Shown: one piece after another, positions 35,980 through 45,076 of the stretch | How positions within the stretch are numbered: position 1 is the stretch's first letter | Layout: each line of letters opens with the position of its first letter | Assembly: GCA_022826205.1 (NCBI GenBank) | Contig: JAJDVJ010000002.1 | Coordinates: 1-64,000, forward strand | Source of the DNA: Silicimonas sp. | GTDB taxonomy: Bacteria > Pseudomonadota > Alphaproteobacteria > Rhodobacterales > Rhodobacteraceae | Direction of reading: 5' to 3' | DNA length: 64,000 nt | Program-made: the position numbers and the translations under genes | The notes under the pieces: generated by a model | Told to the model about the DNA's origin: nothing | What the model saw: the letters and a program-made list of their open reading frames with translations, nothing else | Database searches by the model: none

Positions 35980-37032
35980 ATGAACCCTCCCGAGAGATTG
36001 CCAGTATCGATCCAGACACTCCATGCGGAATTGGCCGACAGGGCCTGGACTGGCAACTTTCAGGAAATCATGAGGTCAGGAGGAACGCCCTACAAGCGCA
36101 GGGTGAAAGACCGGGATTACTGGTACTGGCAGCCAACGACAAAGGCGGGAGTCCGACCATCGGCGCGGTATCTGGGACCGGATTCTCCGGATCTTCGTCG
36201 TCGGATACAGGAACGGATGAACCTGGCGGCGGCGCGAAAGGATCGGATCGAGCTGGTCCGGGCCTTGCGTTCGGCGCGCCTGCCGACGCCAGATGGACTA
36301 AGCGGGAACGTGCTGGCTGCGCTTGCCGATGCAGGTGCGTTCCGCCTACGAGCCGTGGCTGTCGGCTCCGTCGCCTTCCAGTGCTACGGACCGATGCTCG
36401 GATTCAGGGCGCCGGGCGATCTCGGACGCACTGGCGATGTCGACATTGGCCAGTTTCCGTCGATCTCCCTAGCCGTAGACGACGAAATCGACGCGGATCT
36501 CCTAACTGTCCTTAGGACCGCGGATCCTGGGTTCGAGGCTGTTCCGTCGCCGTTCAATGCGCGTCTGGCCATGCGTTACGCAATCCGGGCGGGAACACAG
36601 GAGACATTTTCCGTCGATGTCCTGGCGCCCCTGCGCGGTCCTGACAGGAGCGGCCCGACACCGCTGAAACCCATGAGGGGCGATGCGCAACTTATCAGGT
36701 TCCTCGATTTTCTGATCTACAAGGAGATCGAGGCGGTGGTCCTGCACGGTCCCGGCGTGCCTGTCAGGATTCCAGCCCCGGAGAGATTTGCCGTCCACAA
36801 GCTGATCGTGTCTCGTCGGCGTCTCCGGTCTGCTGCAGGCCAGGCCAAGGCGAGGAAAGACCTTGCCCAGGCGGGGATTCTGCTGCAAGTGCTGACGGAC
36901 GACAGACCGGACGACCTGGACGTTGCCTGGAGAGAGCTTCTGGACAGAGGTCCGGCGTGGCGACAGGCTGCGATTCAGGCGCGGCAGGCTCTTCCACCAA
37001 ACCTTCGCGACATCCTGAAGGAGCCGAAGTAA
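35980..37032 (+). CDS. GSU2403-like nucleotidyltransferase-fold protein
   Basis: The 350-residue protein has a central nucleotidyltransferase signature. AVGSVAFQCYGPMLG is followed by GDVDIGQFPSISLA, with D153 and D155 as metal ligands. An N-terminal region of about 110 residues begins with a WYWQPTTKAG-type motif shared by the family I know as GSU2403 (PF12281). The C-terminal part is helical (residues 255-345, HKLIVSRRR). It would transfer a nucleotide to an unknown target; no toxin-antitoxin or defence partner is visible nearby. There is no Shine-Dalgarno before the ATG, but a strong palindrome lies just upstream. Composition is like its neighbours. Confidence 0.65.
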   Translation: MNPPERLPVSIQTLHAELADRAWTGNFQEIMRSGGTPYKRRVKDRDYWYWQPTTKAGVRPSARYLGPDSPDLRRRIQERMNLAAARKDRIELVRALRSARLPTPDGLSGNVLAALADAGAFRLRAVAVGSVAFQCYGPMLGFRAPGDLGRTGDVDIGQFPSISLAVDDEIDADLLTVLRTADPGFEAVPSPFNARLAMRYAIRAGTQETFSVDVLAPLRGPDRSGPTPLKPMRGDAQLIRFLDFLIYKEIEAVVLHGPGVPVRIPAPERFAVHKLIVSRRRLRSAAGQAKARKDLAQAGILLQVLTDDRPDDLDVAWRELLDRGPAWRQAAIQARQALPPNLRDILKEPK

Positions 37033-37253
37033 TTGCGCGTCGAACCGTCTTGCATCGGGCCAGATCCTTGCTCTTCCTCAATGCCGGACCTTTTCGGACG
37101 AAGTCGTTCCGCATAAGAATTCCCAAGACGTTCACGGCAAATTCGAACTTCCTCGATGCAGAACAACGAAACATCAAGTGTCATGTGCAATTTGAAATGC
37201 GCAGCCGCAAGTTCGACATCGAGGGCCGTGCAAAGGAAGTAGGGAGGGCATCA

Positions 37254-37862
37254 ATGAATGACAAGGCGATCCGTCACCGCGACAAGATGAAGAAAATCAA
37301 GGCGGCGCGCGACCGGATGATGGAAACGAAGACCGAGGAAAAGGGCCTGATCGTCGTCCATACAGGGCCGGGCAAGGGAAAGTCGTCCTCCGGGTTCGGC
37401 ATGCTCGTCCGCTGCATTGCGCATGGCATGCCTGCTGCCGTGGTCCAGTTCATCAAGGGCGCCTGGGGAACGGGAGAACGCGACTTTTTCACCGAGCACT
37501 TCGCCGACAGGGTAACTTGGCTGACCAGCGGAGAGGGCTTCACATGGGAAACTCAGGATCGCGAGCGCGACATCGCTGCGGCGCAGGCGGGCTGGGCAAA
37601 GGCCAAGGCCCTGATCCGCGACCCGGAAATTCGCTTCGTGCTTCTGGACGAGATCAATATCGCGCTCCGGTACGAGTATCTCGACATTGACGAGGTCGTT
37701 GAGTTTCTTCTCACCGAAAAGCCGGAGATGACCCATGTCGTGCTCACCGGCCGCAATGCCCACGACAAGCTCGTCGAACGCGCCGATCTCGTGACAAACA
37801 TGGAGCTCGTCAAGCACCCGTTCCGGGACGGCATCAAGGCTCAGAAAGGCATCGAGTATTGA
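37254..37862 (+). CDS. cobO: cob(I)yrinic acid a,c-diamide adenosyltransferase
   Basis: The 202-residue P-loop enzyme transfers the adenosyl group of ATP to Co(I) corrin, making the upper ligand of coenzyme B12. Walker A is GPGKGKSSSGFG, then the typical VVQFIKGAWGTGERDF, FTWETQDRERD and VLLDEINIALRYEYL. AGGGAGG precedes the ATG at 37254, which fixes the start inside a longer frame. It is followed 124 bp later by cobQ on the same strand. cobN, usual upstream in relatives, is absent here. Confidence 0.94.
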   Translation: MNDKAIRHRDKMKKIKAARDRMMETKTEEKGLIVVHTGPGKGKSSSGFGMLVRCIAHGMPAAVVQFIKGAWGTGERDFFTEHFADRVTWLTSGEGFTWETQDRERDIAAAQAGWAKAKALIRDPEIRFVLLDEINIALRYEYLDIDEVVEFLLTEKPEMTHVVLTGRNAHDKLVERADLVTNMELVKHPFRDGIKAQKGIEY

Positions 37863-37986
37863 TCTTGCAGCATTGCACCGCGCAGAATTTTAACGCGAAC
37901 CCGGTCCGCACGTCTGGCCTTGCATCATCATGCCCGACCATGATGGAAATCATGCGCGGTAAACCCGCGTCGCGACCGTTCGGGAC

Positions 37987-39432
37987 ATGACCGGATCCCT
38001 CATGCTGCAAGGCACCGGCTCCAACGTCGGAAAGTCCGTCCTCGTCGCAGGCTTGGCCCGCGCCGCCCGGAACAGGGGCATCTCCGTCGCCCCATTCAAG
38101 CCGCAGAACATGTCGAACAATGCCGCTGTCACCGTCGATGGCGGCGAGATTGGGCGCGCCCAAGCGCTTCAAGCGCTCGCGGCCGGGCTCCGAGCTCACA
38201 CCGATTTGAATCCCGTCTTGCTGAAGCCGGAATCCGAAACCGGTGCGCAGGTAGTCGTTCAGGGCAAGCGGCACTCAACCGTCAAGGCTCGGGAATACGG
38301 GGACCTGAAGGCAGATCTTCTGGGCCCCGTTCTCGAGAGCTACCGGAGGCTCCGATCGTCCCATGATCTTGTCCTGGTAGAAGGTGCAGGATCTCCTGCA
38401 GAGGTGAACCTGCGCGAGGGGGACATTGCCAACATGGGTTTCGCGCAATCGGCCGATGTTCCGGTCGTTCTTGTTGGCGACATCGATCGTGGCGGTGTCA
38501 TCGCGCAGCTTGTCGGCACCCGGGCCATCCTTGATCCCGCGGATGCGGAACGGATAAAGGGGTTCATTGTCAACAAGTTCCGAGGTGATCCGGCCCTGTT
38601 CGCGGACGGCTACAGGATCGCCGAAGACACTGCCAGCTGGCGCGGCTTCGGCATCCTGCCCTGGTTCCAGAACGCGTGGAAGCTGCCAGCCGAGGACGCA
38701 CTCGACATCAGAGGGACCGAGGAAGGCGACTGTCACGTCGTTTGCCTGCGCTTCGACCGAATCGCGAATTTCGACGACCTTGACCCCCTCGCGCAGGAGG
38801 CTTCGGTTCGACTCACGATGCTTGACGCAGGCCAAGCCATTCCCGGCGACGCCGACCTCGTGATCCTGCCAGGAAGCAAATCCACGCGCGGTGATCTCGC
38901 ATTCCTGAAGGATCAGGGCTGGGACATCGATCTCCTCGCGCACTCACGGCGGGGCGGCCGGGTTCTCGGGATCTGCGGCGGCTACCAGATGCTGGGCCGA
39001 ACCATCAACGATCCCGATGGAATCGAGGGCGCACCAGGCTCAACCCTTGGTCTTTGTCTGCTCGATGTCGAAACCGAAATGACGGCGCAAAAGCGCCTCA
39101 CCGAAGTCCCCGCACGGCATGTGGAGACGAACACGCCCTTTCTCGGCTATGAAATCCATATAGGTCGCACCACAGGCCCCGACACTGCCCGCCCGTTCGC
39201 CATCGCGGCAAGCGGACCGGACGGTGCCACCAGCGCGGACGGGAAGGTCTCGGGAAGCTACTTCCACGGCATGTTTCGCGACGACGGTTTCCGCGGTGCG
39301 TTTCTCAGAAATCTCGGGCAGAAACCATCGGATCTCTCGTATTCCACCACTGTGGACGATACGCTTGAGGACCTCGCCCGACACATGGAAACGCATCTCG
39401 ACCTGGATGCTCTCCTGGCGCTCGCCCGATAG
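37987..39432 (+). CDS. cobQ: cobyric acid synthase
   Basis: The 481-residue enzyme amidates four carboxylates of adenosylcobyrinic acid diamide using glutamine and ATP. The N-terminal dethiobiotin-synthetase-like domain has [15 protein letters not shown] and [11 protein letters not shown]. The C-terminal class I glutamine amidotransferase-like domain has C330 ([10 protein letters not shown]), and its His is in SYFHGMF. Domain order and length are normal. It is convergent with cobC, and it lies between cobO and the aminopropanol-arm genes. Confidence 0.95.
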   Translation: MTGSLMLQGTGSNVGKSVLVAGLARAARNRGISVAPFKPQNMSNNAAVTVDGGEIGRAQALQALAAGLRAHTDLNPVLLKPESETGAQVVVQGKRHSTVKAREYGDLKADLLGPVLESYRRLRSSHDLVLVEGAGSPAEVNLREGDIANMGFAQSADVPVVLVGDIDRGGVIAQLVGTRAILDPADAERIKGFIVNKFRGDPALFADGYRIAEDTASWRGFGILPWFQNAWKLPAEDALDIRGTEEGDCHVVCLRFDRIANFDDLDPLAQEASVRLTMLDAGQAIPGDADLVILPGSKSTRGDLAFLKDQGWDIDLLAHSRRGGRVLGICGGYQMLGRTINDPDGIEGAPGSTLGLCLLDVETEMTAQKRLTEVPARHVETNTPFLGYEIHIGRTTGPDTARPFAIAASGPDGATSADGKVSGSYFHGMFRDDGFRGAFLRNLGQKPSDLSYSTTVDDTLEDLARHMETHLDLDALLALAR

Positions 39433-39463
39433 GCACCACGAGCACGCGATTCAGTTGCCAACC

Positions 39464-40420
39464 TCACAGGAGCGCCGCTTCCACGCGCGGCCAGTGATCT
39501 GGGCCAGGAATGCCCAGGCGCAACCAATTTCTTGAGTAAGGAAACGTCCTGCTCCAGATTCGTTCCGTCGCGAGTTGCACCTGTGCATCCTCGGCGTCCG
39601 GCACCCGGTAAAGCCGGAACAGCTCGCTTCCGCCGACGACCTCCCAACCTCCCGTCTGGGCAAGATCGTCAAGTCTTGCTGCATCCCTACCTAGTCTTGC
39701 CACCGCCGCCTTGCGCCATGCCGCATCGGCCAATGCCGCCTGCCCGACACGGATCGCAACCCCCGAAACCGGCCAAGGGCCTGCCAGCTCAGCCAGGGCC
39801 GCCAGACGGACCTCGCTACCGAGAACAAATCCCAAGCGAAGGCCGGCGAGCCCATAGAACTTGCCGAAGGATCGCAGCACGAATGTGTTGTCCGGAATTT
39901 CCCGGGCCAAGGAAATGTCCGGGCGGGCATCGGCGAAGCTCTCGTCCATCACGAGAAGCCCGACCTGTGTCGCAATGGCCCGCAACTCCTCGGGCGCCAG
40001 AATTCGCCCATCCGGATTGTTCGGATTGACCACGACGGCAGCGTCCGCTCCAGCGAGTGCGGTCGCTCGCTCGACAGTCTCGACCGTCCATCCACTTCGC
40101 GCGAAACTCGCTGCATGCTCATTGTAGGTCGGGCCGAGCACCCGAACCAATCCAGGCTCGCAGGATATGGGAATCATCTGGATCGCGGCCTGTGCACCGG
40201 CGACGGGCAGCACACCTGCCACGCAGCCATATGCCATGCGGGCCGTGTCGCGCAGCAATTCCATGTCGGAGCGCATCGGCAGGTCGTTCCAGGCACGATC
40301 ATCAAACTCGGGCAATGGATATGGGCTCGAATTGATACCGGTCGAGAGATCGATCCATTCCTCGGGCCCGCCGCCCCACTTGGCAATAGCCGTGTCGAGA
40401 TTGCCCCCGTGATCGCGCAT
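39464..40420 (-). CDS. cobC: threonine-phosphate decarboxylase / CobC-type aminotransferase-fold enzyme
   Basis: The 318-residue PLP enzyme, with start MRDHGGNLDTAIAKWGG, is typical of CobC/CobD-type decarboxylases. NPNNPDGRIL is present, and the cofactor lysine is in RSFGKFYGLAGLRLGF. It should decarboxylate L-threonine phosphate to (R)-1-aminopropan-2-yl phosphate for the corrin side arm. It is the last gene of a minus-strand four-gene operon (phosphatase, GHMP kinase-like, cbiB, cobC) and starts 9 bp after cbiB. Note that the cobC symbol also names the ribazole phosphatase in enterobacteria. Confidence 0.88.
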   Translation of the reverse strand: MRDHGGNLDTAIAKWGGGPEEWIDLSTGINSSPYPLPEFDDRAWNDLPMRSDMELLRDTARMAYGCVAGVLPVAGAQAAIQMIPISCEPGLVRVLGPTYNEHAASFARSGWTVETVERATALAGADAAVVVNPNNPDGRILAPEELRAIATQVGLLVMDESFADARPDISLAREIPDNTFVLRSFGKFYGLAGLRLGFVLGSEVRLAALAELAGPWPVSGVAIRVGQAALADAAWRKAAVARLGRDAARLDDLAQTGGWEVVGGSELFRLYRVPDAEDAQVQLATERIWSRTFPYSRNWLRLGIPGPDHWPRVEAALL

Positions 40421-40429
40421 GGACGGCTT

Positions 40430-41374
40430 CTACAGCACCGCCAGCAGGACCAAAAGCACTGCCGCCAGCATCATTGACTTGCGATAGACACGTATTCCGG
40501 CCTCGATGTCCTCTGGGCCCGGTTCGCTGCCATCCGAATTAAGGAAAGGATCTCCGCTTGGGCCCGCATGACCTGCATAGATTCGCGGCCCAGAGAGCTT
40601 TACTCGAAGCGCGCCGGCCATGGCGGCTTCGGGCCACCCTGCATTGGGCGAGCGGTGTTGACCAGCGTCCCGAAACACGATCCGGAGAACCCGACGCGGC
40701 GCACCGGAAACGCAGGCAAGCAATACCGCGGTCAACCGCGCCGGAATGATGTTGGCCAAGTCGTCGATCCGTGCAGAAGCCCAGCCGAACGCCTCGTGCC
40801 GAACAGTTCGATATCCGATCATCGAGTCGAGCGTGTTGACCGCCTTGTAGGCCGCGATACCCGGCAATCCGAAGAGGGTTCCCCAAAAAAGAGGAGCCAC
40901 GACACCATCGGAGGCGTTCTCGGCAAGACTTTCCAGCGACGCCCTCGCCATGGCGGGCGAATCCAGCATCGCCGGGTCCCTACCGACGATCTTCGAGACC
41001 GCCTCCCGCGCACCGGAAACATCGTTGTCCGCAAGCGGTTCCGCGACTGCCCGTACATGCTCGTCAAGTGATCGTGCGGCAAGGAGTGGCCAGGCCAGCA
41101 CGCCCGCGATCGCCATGCCCAGCAACCCTTCCGGCAGCACCAGAGTGACGCACCATGCAAGGCCGCCCGTGACTGCAATCACGGCAAGTGCCACCGCGAT
41201 GCCGTTCCGCTTGCGGACCGCCTCCGGCGATTCGCTCCGGTTGAAACGGAGATCAGCTTCGGAAATCACCCGTCCGATCCAGCCTGCCGGGTGCCCGATC
41301 CGGCGATACAGCCAATTCGGCCAACCGAATGCCACGTCCAGCGCAAGCGCGATGAGCATTGCGATCGCGCTCAT
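40430..41374 (-). CDS. cbiB: adenosylcobinamide-phosphate synthase
   Basis: The 314-residue integral membrane protein has the family N terminus (ALALDVAFGWPNWLYRRIGHPAGWIGR) and the conserved SLAENASDGVVAPLFWG, then AYKAVNTLDSMIGYR and FGWASARIDDLANIIPAR. It attaches the aminopropanol phosphate arm to cobyric acid. Its ATG overlaps the stop of the kinase-like gene by 4 bp and cobC follows 9 bp later. Also called cobD in Pseudomonas nomenclature. Confidence 0.93.
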   Translation of the reverse strand: MSAIAMLIALALDVAFGWPNWLYRRIGHPAGWIGRVISEADLRFNRSESPEAVRKRNGIAVALAVIAVTGGLAWCVTLVLPEGLLGMAIAGVLAWPLLAARSLDEHVRAVAEPLADNDVSGAREAVSKIVGRDPAMLDSPAMARASLESLAENASDGVVAPLFWGTLFGLPGIAAYKAVNTLDSMIGYRTVRHEAFGWASARIDDLANIIPARLTAVLLACVSGAPRRVLRIVFRDAGQHRSPNAGWPEAAMAGALRVKLSGPRIYAGHAGPSGDPFLNSDGSEPGPEDIEAGIRVYRKSMMLAAVLLVLLAVL

Positions 41375-42198
41375 TTGGCGCCGTTTGTGGCAAAGCGCAG
41401 CACGTCGGCGTAGCCCTCGGCACGCAATCGGTCTTCCGCCCCGGGCGGTACGCGGCCAGGCTCAAACAGGATGCCTCTGGCGGAACCAGTATGCGCCCGG
41501 CACCATCCGAGCGCCTCAAGATCCTGCGCCAAAGCCGCCGTGCGATCCTCCGCCGGGCCTCTCGAGGCCGTTGTCCTCCCGGCAGAAACCGAGGCAATGT
41601 GGGCAAGCTCAACTCTGTCTCCTGCCTCTGCAGCTGCCATCCAGTTTGGGACAAGATCCGAAATGTCGGCAAAGCGCCAGTCGTCCGGCATCGTCCGGAT
41701 CGGCGGTCCAAGAAAGCCGCCAACCACCGCAAACGCAGGCAATTGCGGCATCGAACGGACCGCTCGCGCTTCCCTTGACGCCCAGAGAAGCGTTTCCGGC
41801 CTGTCCATCATCAGCGGGTCGACGGCGCCCTCGGCGTCTAGACACGCATTCGCCAGTGCCTCCGGTGAAGCGCCAATGCCCATCGCCCTTGCAAGCGCCA
41901 GAAGCATGGCCGTCGACATTCCGGCTCCTGCGCCCGGCTTCGCGTCCGCGATCACTTCAATGTCCGCCTTTGGAGGCTCGACATCCAAGGCGTGCAGAAA
42001 TGCGTCAACCACGGACGCAGACAGCAGTGAAGGAAGGTCCGGACGTCTCCCGTTGGACCGTTGCAGGGAGATGCTGGCGCCGAGCGCCTCGCATGGCAGC
42101 GTCACGAGCACGACCGGGCCTTCCGGTCCGAGCCGGCCTTGCAACCACTCTCCGAAATGCCCATTGACGCGATGCGCTGGTCTCAAGTGGGCCTCCAA
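41371..42198 (-). CDS. pduX: GHMP-kinase-fold protein, probable L-threonine kinase (PduX-like)
   Basis: The 275-residue protein has GHFGEWLQGRLG at the N terminus, like the PduX start, and the GHMP ATP loop PGAGAGMSTAMLLALA. In Salmonella PduX makes L-threonine phosphate for cobalamin synthesis, the substrate of the decarboxylase encoded two genes downstream. The context (overlaps of 16 bp upstream and 4 bp with cbiB) supports that role. The symbol is by homology of motif and context, not proof. Confidence 0.78.
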   Translation of the reverse strand: MEAHLRPAHRVNGHFGEWLQGRLGPEGPVVLVTLPCEALGASISLQRSNGRRPDLPSLLSASVVDAFLHALDVEPPKADIEVIADAKPGAGAGMSTAMLLALARAMGIGASPEALANACLDAEGAVDPLMMDRPETLLWASREARAVRSMPQLPAFAVVGGFLGPPIRTMPDDWRFADISDLVPNWMAAAEAGDRVELAHIASVSAGRTTASRGPAEDRTAALAQDLEALGWCRAHTGSARGILFEPGRVPPGAEDRLRAEGYADVLRFATNGAK

Positions 42199-42761
42199 TT
42201 CACCTCTGCCACCGAAAGCGGCTCTCCACGCGCGCAGCGGAACCGCGTGATCGAGAGCGGACGGATTTCAAAGGCAAGCCCGGCTGTCGCCTCGCCCAGC
42301 ACCATCGACAGGGCAGCGCGCACGACACCTGCATGTGTTATCGCGACTGCCGGTCCGGCTTCGGTCTTCTCGGCCAAGGCGCGCAGTGCGGGACTGGCGC
42401 GATCGCACAGGTCGCCGAAACTCTCGCCACCCTCCGGCCGCAGGCCGACGATTTCCGCACGCGAAAGGTCCCCCAGGTCCGGAATGTTCTCGTGCGCCTT
42501 TCCCTCCCATACCCCGAAATCCTGTTCCCAGAGCCGTTCATCCTGGCGCGTGCGTGCCCGAGGCCACAAGTGCGATGCAGTCAAGCGGCAGCGCAATGCC
42601 GGGCTGGTCCAGATCTCGTCGACCGCAGGCAGAATTTGAGCAAGTGCGGCCATGGCCTTGGTTGCGGCATCCGCCAGCCCGACATCCGTACGACCGCACA
42701 ATCGTCCCCCCGTGTCGGCATCGGCATGGCGGATCAGGACCAGATCGGTGGAGGAAAACAC
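42183..42761 (-). CDS. histidine phosphatase family, probable alpha-ribazole phosphatase
   Basis: The 192-residue protein has the phosphohistidine motif LIRHADAD, where the usual RHG is RHA, and the second catalytic His in ITHAGVVRAAL. Gly/Pro-rich LCGRTDVGL and DFGVWEGKAHENIP fit the alpha-ribazole phosphatase group. It removes phosphate from alpha-ribazole 5'-phosphate or adenosylcobalamin phosphate. It heads the minus-strand cobalamin operon and is divergent from cobU with only 50 bp between. The final residues overlap the kinase-like gene by 16 bp. Confidence 0.85.
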   Translation of the reverse strand: MFSSTDLVLIRHADADTGGRLCGRTDVGLADAATKAMAALAQILPAVDEIWTSPALRCRLTASHLWPRARTRQDERLWEQDFGVWEGKAHENIPDLGDLSRAEIVGLRPEGGESFGDLCDRASPALRALAEKTEAGPAVAITHAGVVRAALSMVLGEATAGLAFEIRPLSITRFRCARGEPLSVAEVNWRPT

Positions 42762-42811
42762 GACGCCCGCTCGCTTTTCTTCACAACGGATTTCTGCAAT
42801 GTCATGCCGCC

Positions 42812-43384
42812 ATGGGATTGTCGATACTCATTACGGGCGGCGCGCGTTCGGGAAAGAGCCGGCTTGCCGAAGGCTGGGCCACGCGGGACGGAACCGCGAT
42901 TTACATTGCCACCTGCCGTGCCAGAGATTCGGAATTGACGGATCGCATCGCCGAACATCGTGCCAGGCGCGGCCCGGAATGGAAGACCCTTGAGGAGCCA
43001 CTTGATCTTGTCGGCGCACTTGACAGCACGGATGGCCAGGGAACACGTCTCGTCGACTGCCTGACGCTTTGGCTGGCCAACCTGATGGAGGATGAACGCA
43101 ATTGGCAAAGGTCCGTCGAAGATCTCGCCCGAACGCTTCATCGCCAGACGTCTCCCGTCATACTTGTCAGCGGCGAAGTGGGTTCGGGAATCGTGCCTGA
43201 GAGCCCCCTAGCCCGCGACTACCGCGACGCCTTGGGCCTCGTGAATCAGGCCATTGCCGATGCCTCCGACGAGGTGTATCTGGCCGTGGCCGGATATCCA
43301 TTGAAGGTCAAGCCCAATGCCTTTGGCTCGCGTGACAGCACTGCACCAAATCGCCAGCCTGGTGCAGGAACTTCCCGCCTTTGA
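42812..43384 (+). CDS. cobU: adenosylcobinamide kinase/guanylyltransferase
   Basis: The 190-residue bifunctional enzyme phosphorylates adenosylcobinamide and transfers GMP to it. P-loop ITGGARSGKSRLAE, then IYIATCRARDSELTDRIAEHRARRGPEWKTLEEPLDL, SGEVGSGIVPESPLARDYRD and VYLAVAGYPL. Most family members end soon after this last motif. Here about 25 more residues are read through the start of cobT, giving a 68-bp overlap. The ATG at 42812 has no strong Shine-Dalgarno. Pseudomonas nomenclature calls it cobP. Confidence 0.9.
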   Translation: MGLSILITGGARSGKSRLAEGWATRDGTAIYIATCRARDSELTDRIAEHRARRGPEWKTLEEPLDLVGALDSTDGQGTRLVDCLTLWLANLMEDERNWQRSVEDLARTLHRQTSPVILVSGEVGSGIVPESPLARDYRDALGLVNQAIADASDEVYLAVAGYPLKVKPNAFGSRDSTAPNRQPGAGTSRL

Positions 43385-44330
43385 CAAGGACAGCGCCGAA
43401 GCGGCGCTGGATCGGCAAAACCAGCTCACGAAACCTCCCGGCGCCTTGGGAATGCTCGAGGACCTGGCGGTCTTCATGGCCGGTTGGCAGTGTACTCCCC
43501 GGCCCGAGATCAGGACTGCGCAGGCTCTTGTCTTTGCAGGCAACCACGGCATATGCGCCCAAGGTGTCAACCCATATCCGCAATCGGTAACCGCGCAGAT
43601 GGTTGCCAACTTTGAAGCGGGCGGCGCGGCGATCAACCAGCTCTGCAAGGCGAACGGCGCAGACCTGTCGGTCATCTCGCTAGAACTGGAACGCCCCACC
43701 GCAGACTTCACGCAAGGTCCTGCCATGGCCGAGGCAGAATGCCTCGAGGCCGTGAAACGTGGCGCTGAGGCCGTGGACGCCGACGCGGACATCCTGATTC
43801 TCGGTGAGATGGGCATTGGCAATTCCACCGTTGCCGCTGCGCTTTCGGCCGCGATTTTTGGCGGAGACGCTCGGGATTGGGTTGGTCCGGGGACCGGTTC
43901 GGATGCGGACGGCATCGCCCGCAAGACACGCGTGGTCGAGGAAGGCTTGGCGCGCCATGGCAACAAGTCGCCCCTCGGCAAGCTTGCCGCACTGGGCGGA
44001 AGGGAGCAGGCGGCCATCTGCGGTGCCGTGCTTGCCGCCCGGGAAGCCAGACTCCCTGTCATCCTGGACGGCTACATCTGCACCGCTGCGACAACACCGC
44101 TGCATGCGGTCGATCCGAAACTGCTGGCTCACTGCCTGATCGGGCATCGCAGCTCCGAACCCGGACATCGCAGGCTCATAGATGCCATGGGCAAGGATCC
44201 CGTCCTCGACTTTTCCATGAGACTTGGAGAGGGAACGGGCGCGGCATTGGCTCTTGGCATCCTCAAAAGCGCAGTGACCTGCCACAACGGAATGGCGACT
44301 TTCGCGGAGGCGGGAGTGGCTGGAGCATGA
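43317..44330 (+). CDS. cobT: nicotinate-nucleotide--dimethylbenzimidazole phosphoribosyltransferase
   Basis: The 337-residue enzyme activates 5,6-dimethylbenzimidazole to alpha-ribazole phosphate for the lower ligand. RQNQLTKPPGALGMLEDLA and FAGNHGICAQGVNPYP open the protein. GEMGIGNSTVAAALSAAIFG follows, and the catalytic glutamate lies in RLGEGTGAALAL (E305). The start MPLARVTALHQ at 43317 lies inside the end of cobU. Its stop overlaps the cobS ATG by 4 bp. Pseudomonas nomenclature calls it cobU. Confidence 0.93.
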   Translation: MPLARVTALHQIASLVQELPAFDKDSAEAALDRQNQLTKPPGALGMLEDLAVFMAGWQCTPRPEIRTAQALVFAGNHGICAQGVNPYPQSVTAQMVANFEAGGAAINQLCKANGADLSVISLELERPTADFTQGPAMAEAECLEAVKRGAEAVDADADILILGEMGIGNSTVAAALSAAIFGGDARDWVGPGTGSDADGIARKTRVVEEGLARHGNKSPLGKLAALGGREQAAICGAVLAAREARLPVILDGYICTAATTPLHAVDPKLLAHCLIGHRSSEPGHRRLIDAMGKDPVLDFSMRLGEGTGAALALGILKSAVTCHNGMATFAEAGVAGA

Positions 44331-45076
44331 ACACGGCCCGTGCGAGATGGGTCGAGATCAAGCTTGCCTTTGCCGTCCTTACCCAATTGCCATGCGGTCC
44401 AGGGCCAGACGAAAGAGTGCCAATCGGCAACGCCGCATGGGCCTTCCCGCTCGTCGGCATCGCCGTGGGGCTCTTCTCCGGATCGATCTACCTTGCCGCG
44501 ACCTTGGTTCTCCCTGCCCTGCCGTCGGCGATTCTCGCAATGATCGCGGCGATTTTGGCAACCGGAGCGCTTCACGAGGACGGACTTGCCGACGTGGCTG
44601 ACGGGTTTGGCGGCGGCACGTCACGAGACGACAAGCTTCGGATCATGCGAGACAGCCAGGTTGGCAGTTTCGGCCTGGTCGCGCTGATTGCGACATTCGG
44701 CCTTATAGCCAGTACCATGGCAACCGCACCGGCCGAAATGCGCACTCTAGGCTGGTTCGCCACCATCGGCGCCTGCAGCCGTGCCGCGATGGTTCTTCCC
44801 ATGGCACTGCTGCAGCCCGCCCGTTCAGACGGCCTCGGACATGCAGCGATGCTGGCATTGGGTTGGCGATTCTGGATTGCGATCGCGTTCGCTGCCTGTG
44901 TAGCGCTCTTGACGGTACCTGTTGTGATCCTTGCCGCGGCCCTGATTGCGGTGCTTGTGCTCCCGCTCGCGAAGCGGCAGATCGGCGGCCAGACCGGCGA
45001 CGTCCTTGGCGCGACCCAGAAAGTCAGCGAATGCGCCTGCTGGCTTGCCGTGGCAATCCAAGTGAGCGCATCATAG
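44327..45076 (+). CDS. cobS: adenosylcobinamide-GDP ribazoletransferase
   Basis: The 249-residue integral membrane enzyme joins adenosylcobinamide-GDP with alpha-ribazole. The N-terminal FAVLTQLPC is followed by ALHEDGLADVADGFGGG, DDKLRIMRDSQVGSFG and the late GGQTGDVLGATQK, all family signatures. Several hydrophobic helices follow. The ATG at 44327 overlaps the cobT stop. It is the last gene of the plus-strand cobU-cobT-cobS run. Pseudomonas nomenclature calls it cobV. Confidence 0.94.
   Translation: MNTARARWVEIKLAFAVLTQLPCGPGPDERVPIGNAAWAFPLVGIAVGLFSGSIYLAATLVLPALPSAILAMIAAILATGALHEDGLADVADGFGGGTSRDDKLRIMRDSQVGSFGLVALIATFGLIASTMATAPAEMRTLGWFATIGACSRAAMVLPMALLQPARSDGLGHAAMLALGWRFWIAIAFAACVALLTVPVVILAAALIAVLVLPLAKRQIGGQTGDVLGATQKVSECACWLAVAIQVSAS

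Noticed and set aside
35750..37253. Cobalamin riboswitch upstream of cobO
   Set aside because: I looked for the conserved B12-box pattern and the flanking stems and saw none in the spacers.
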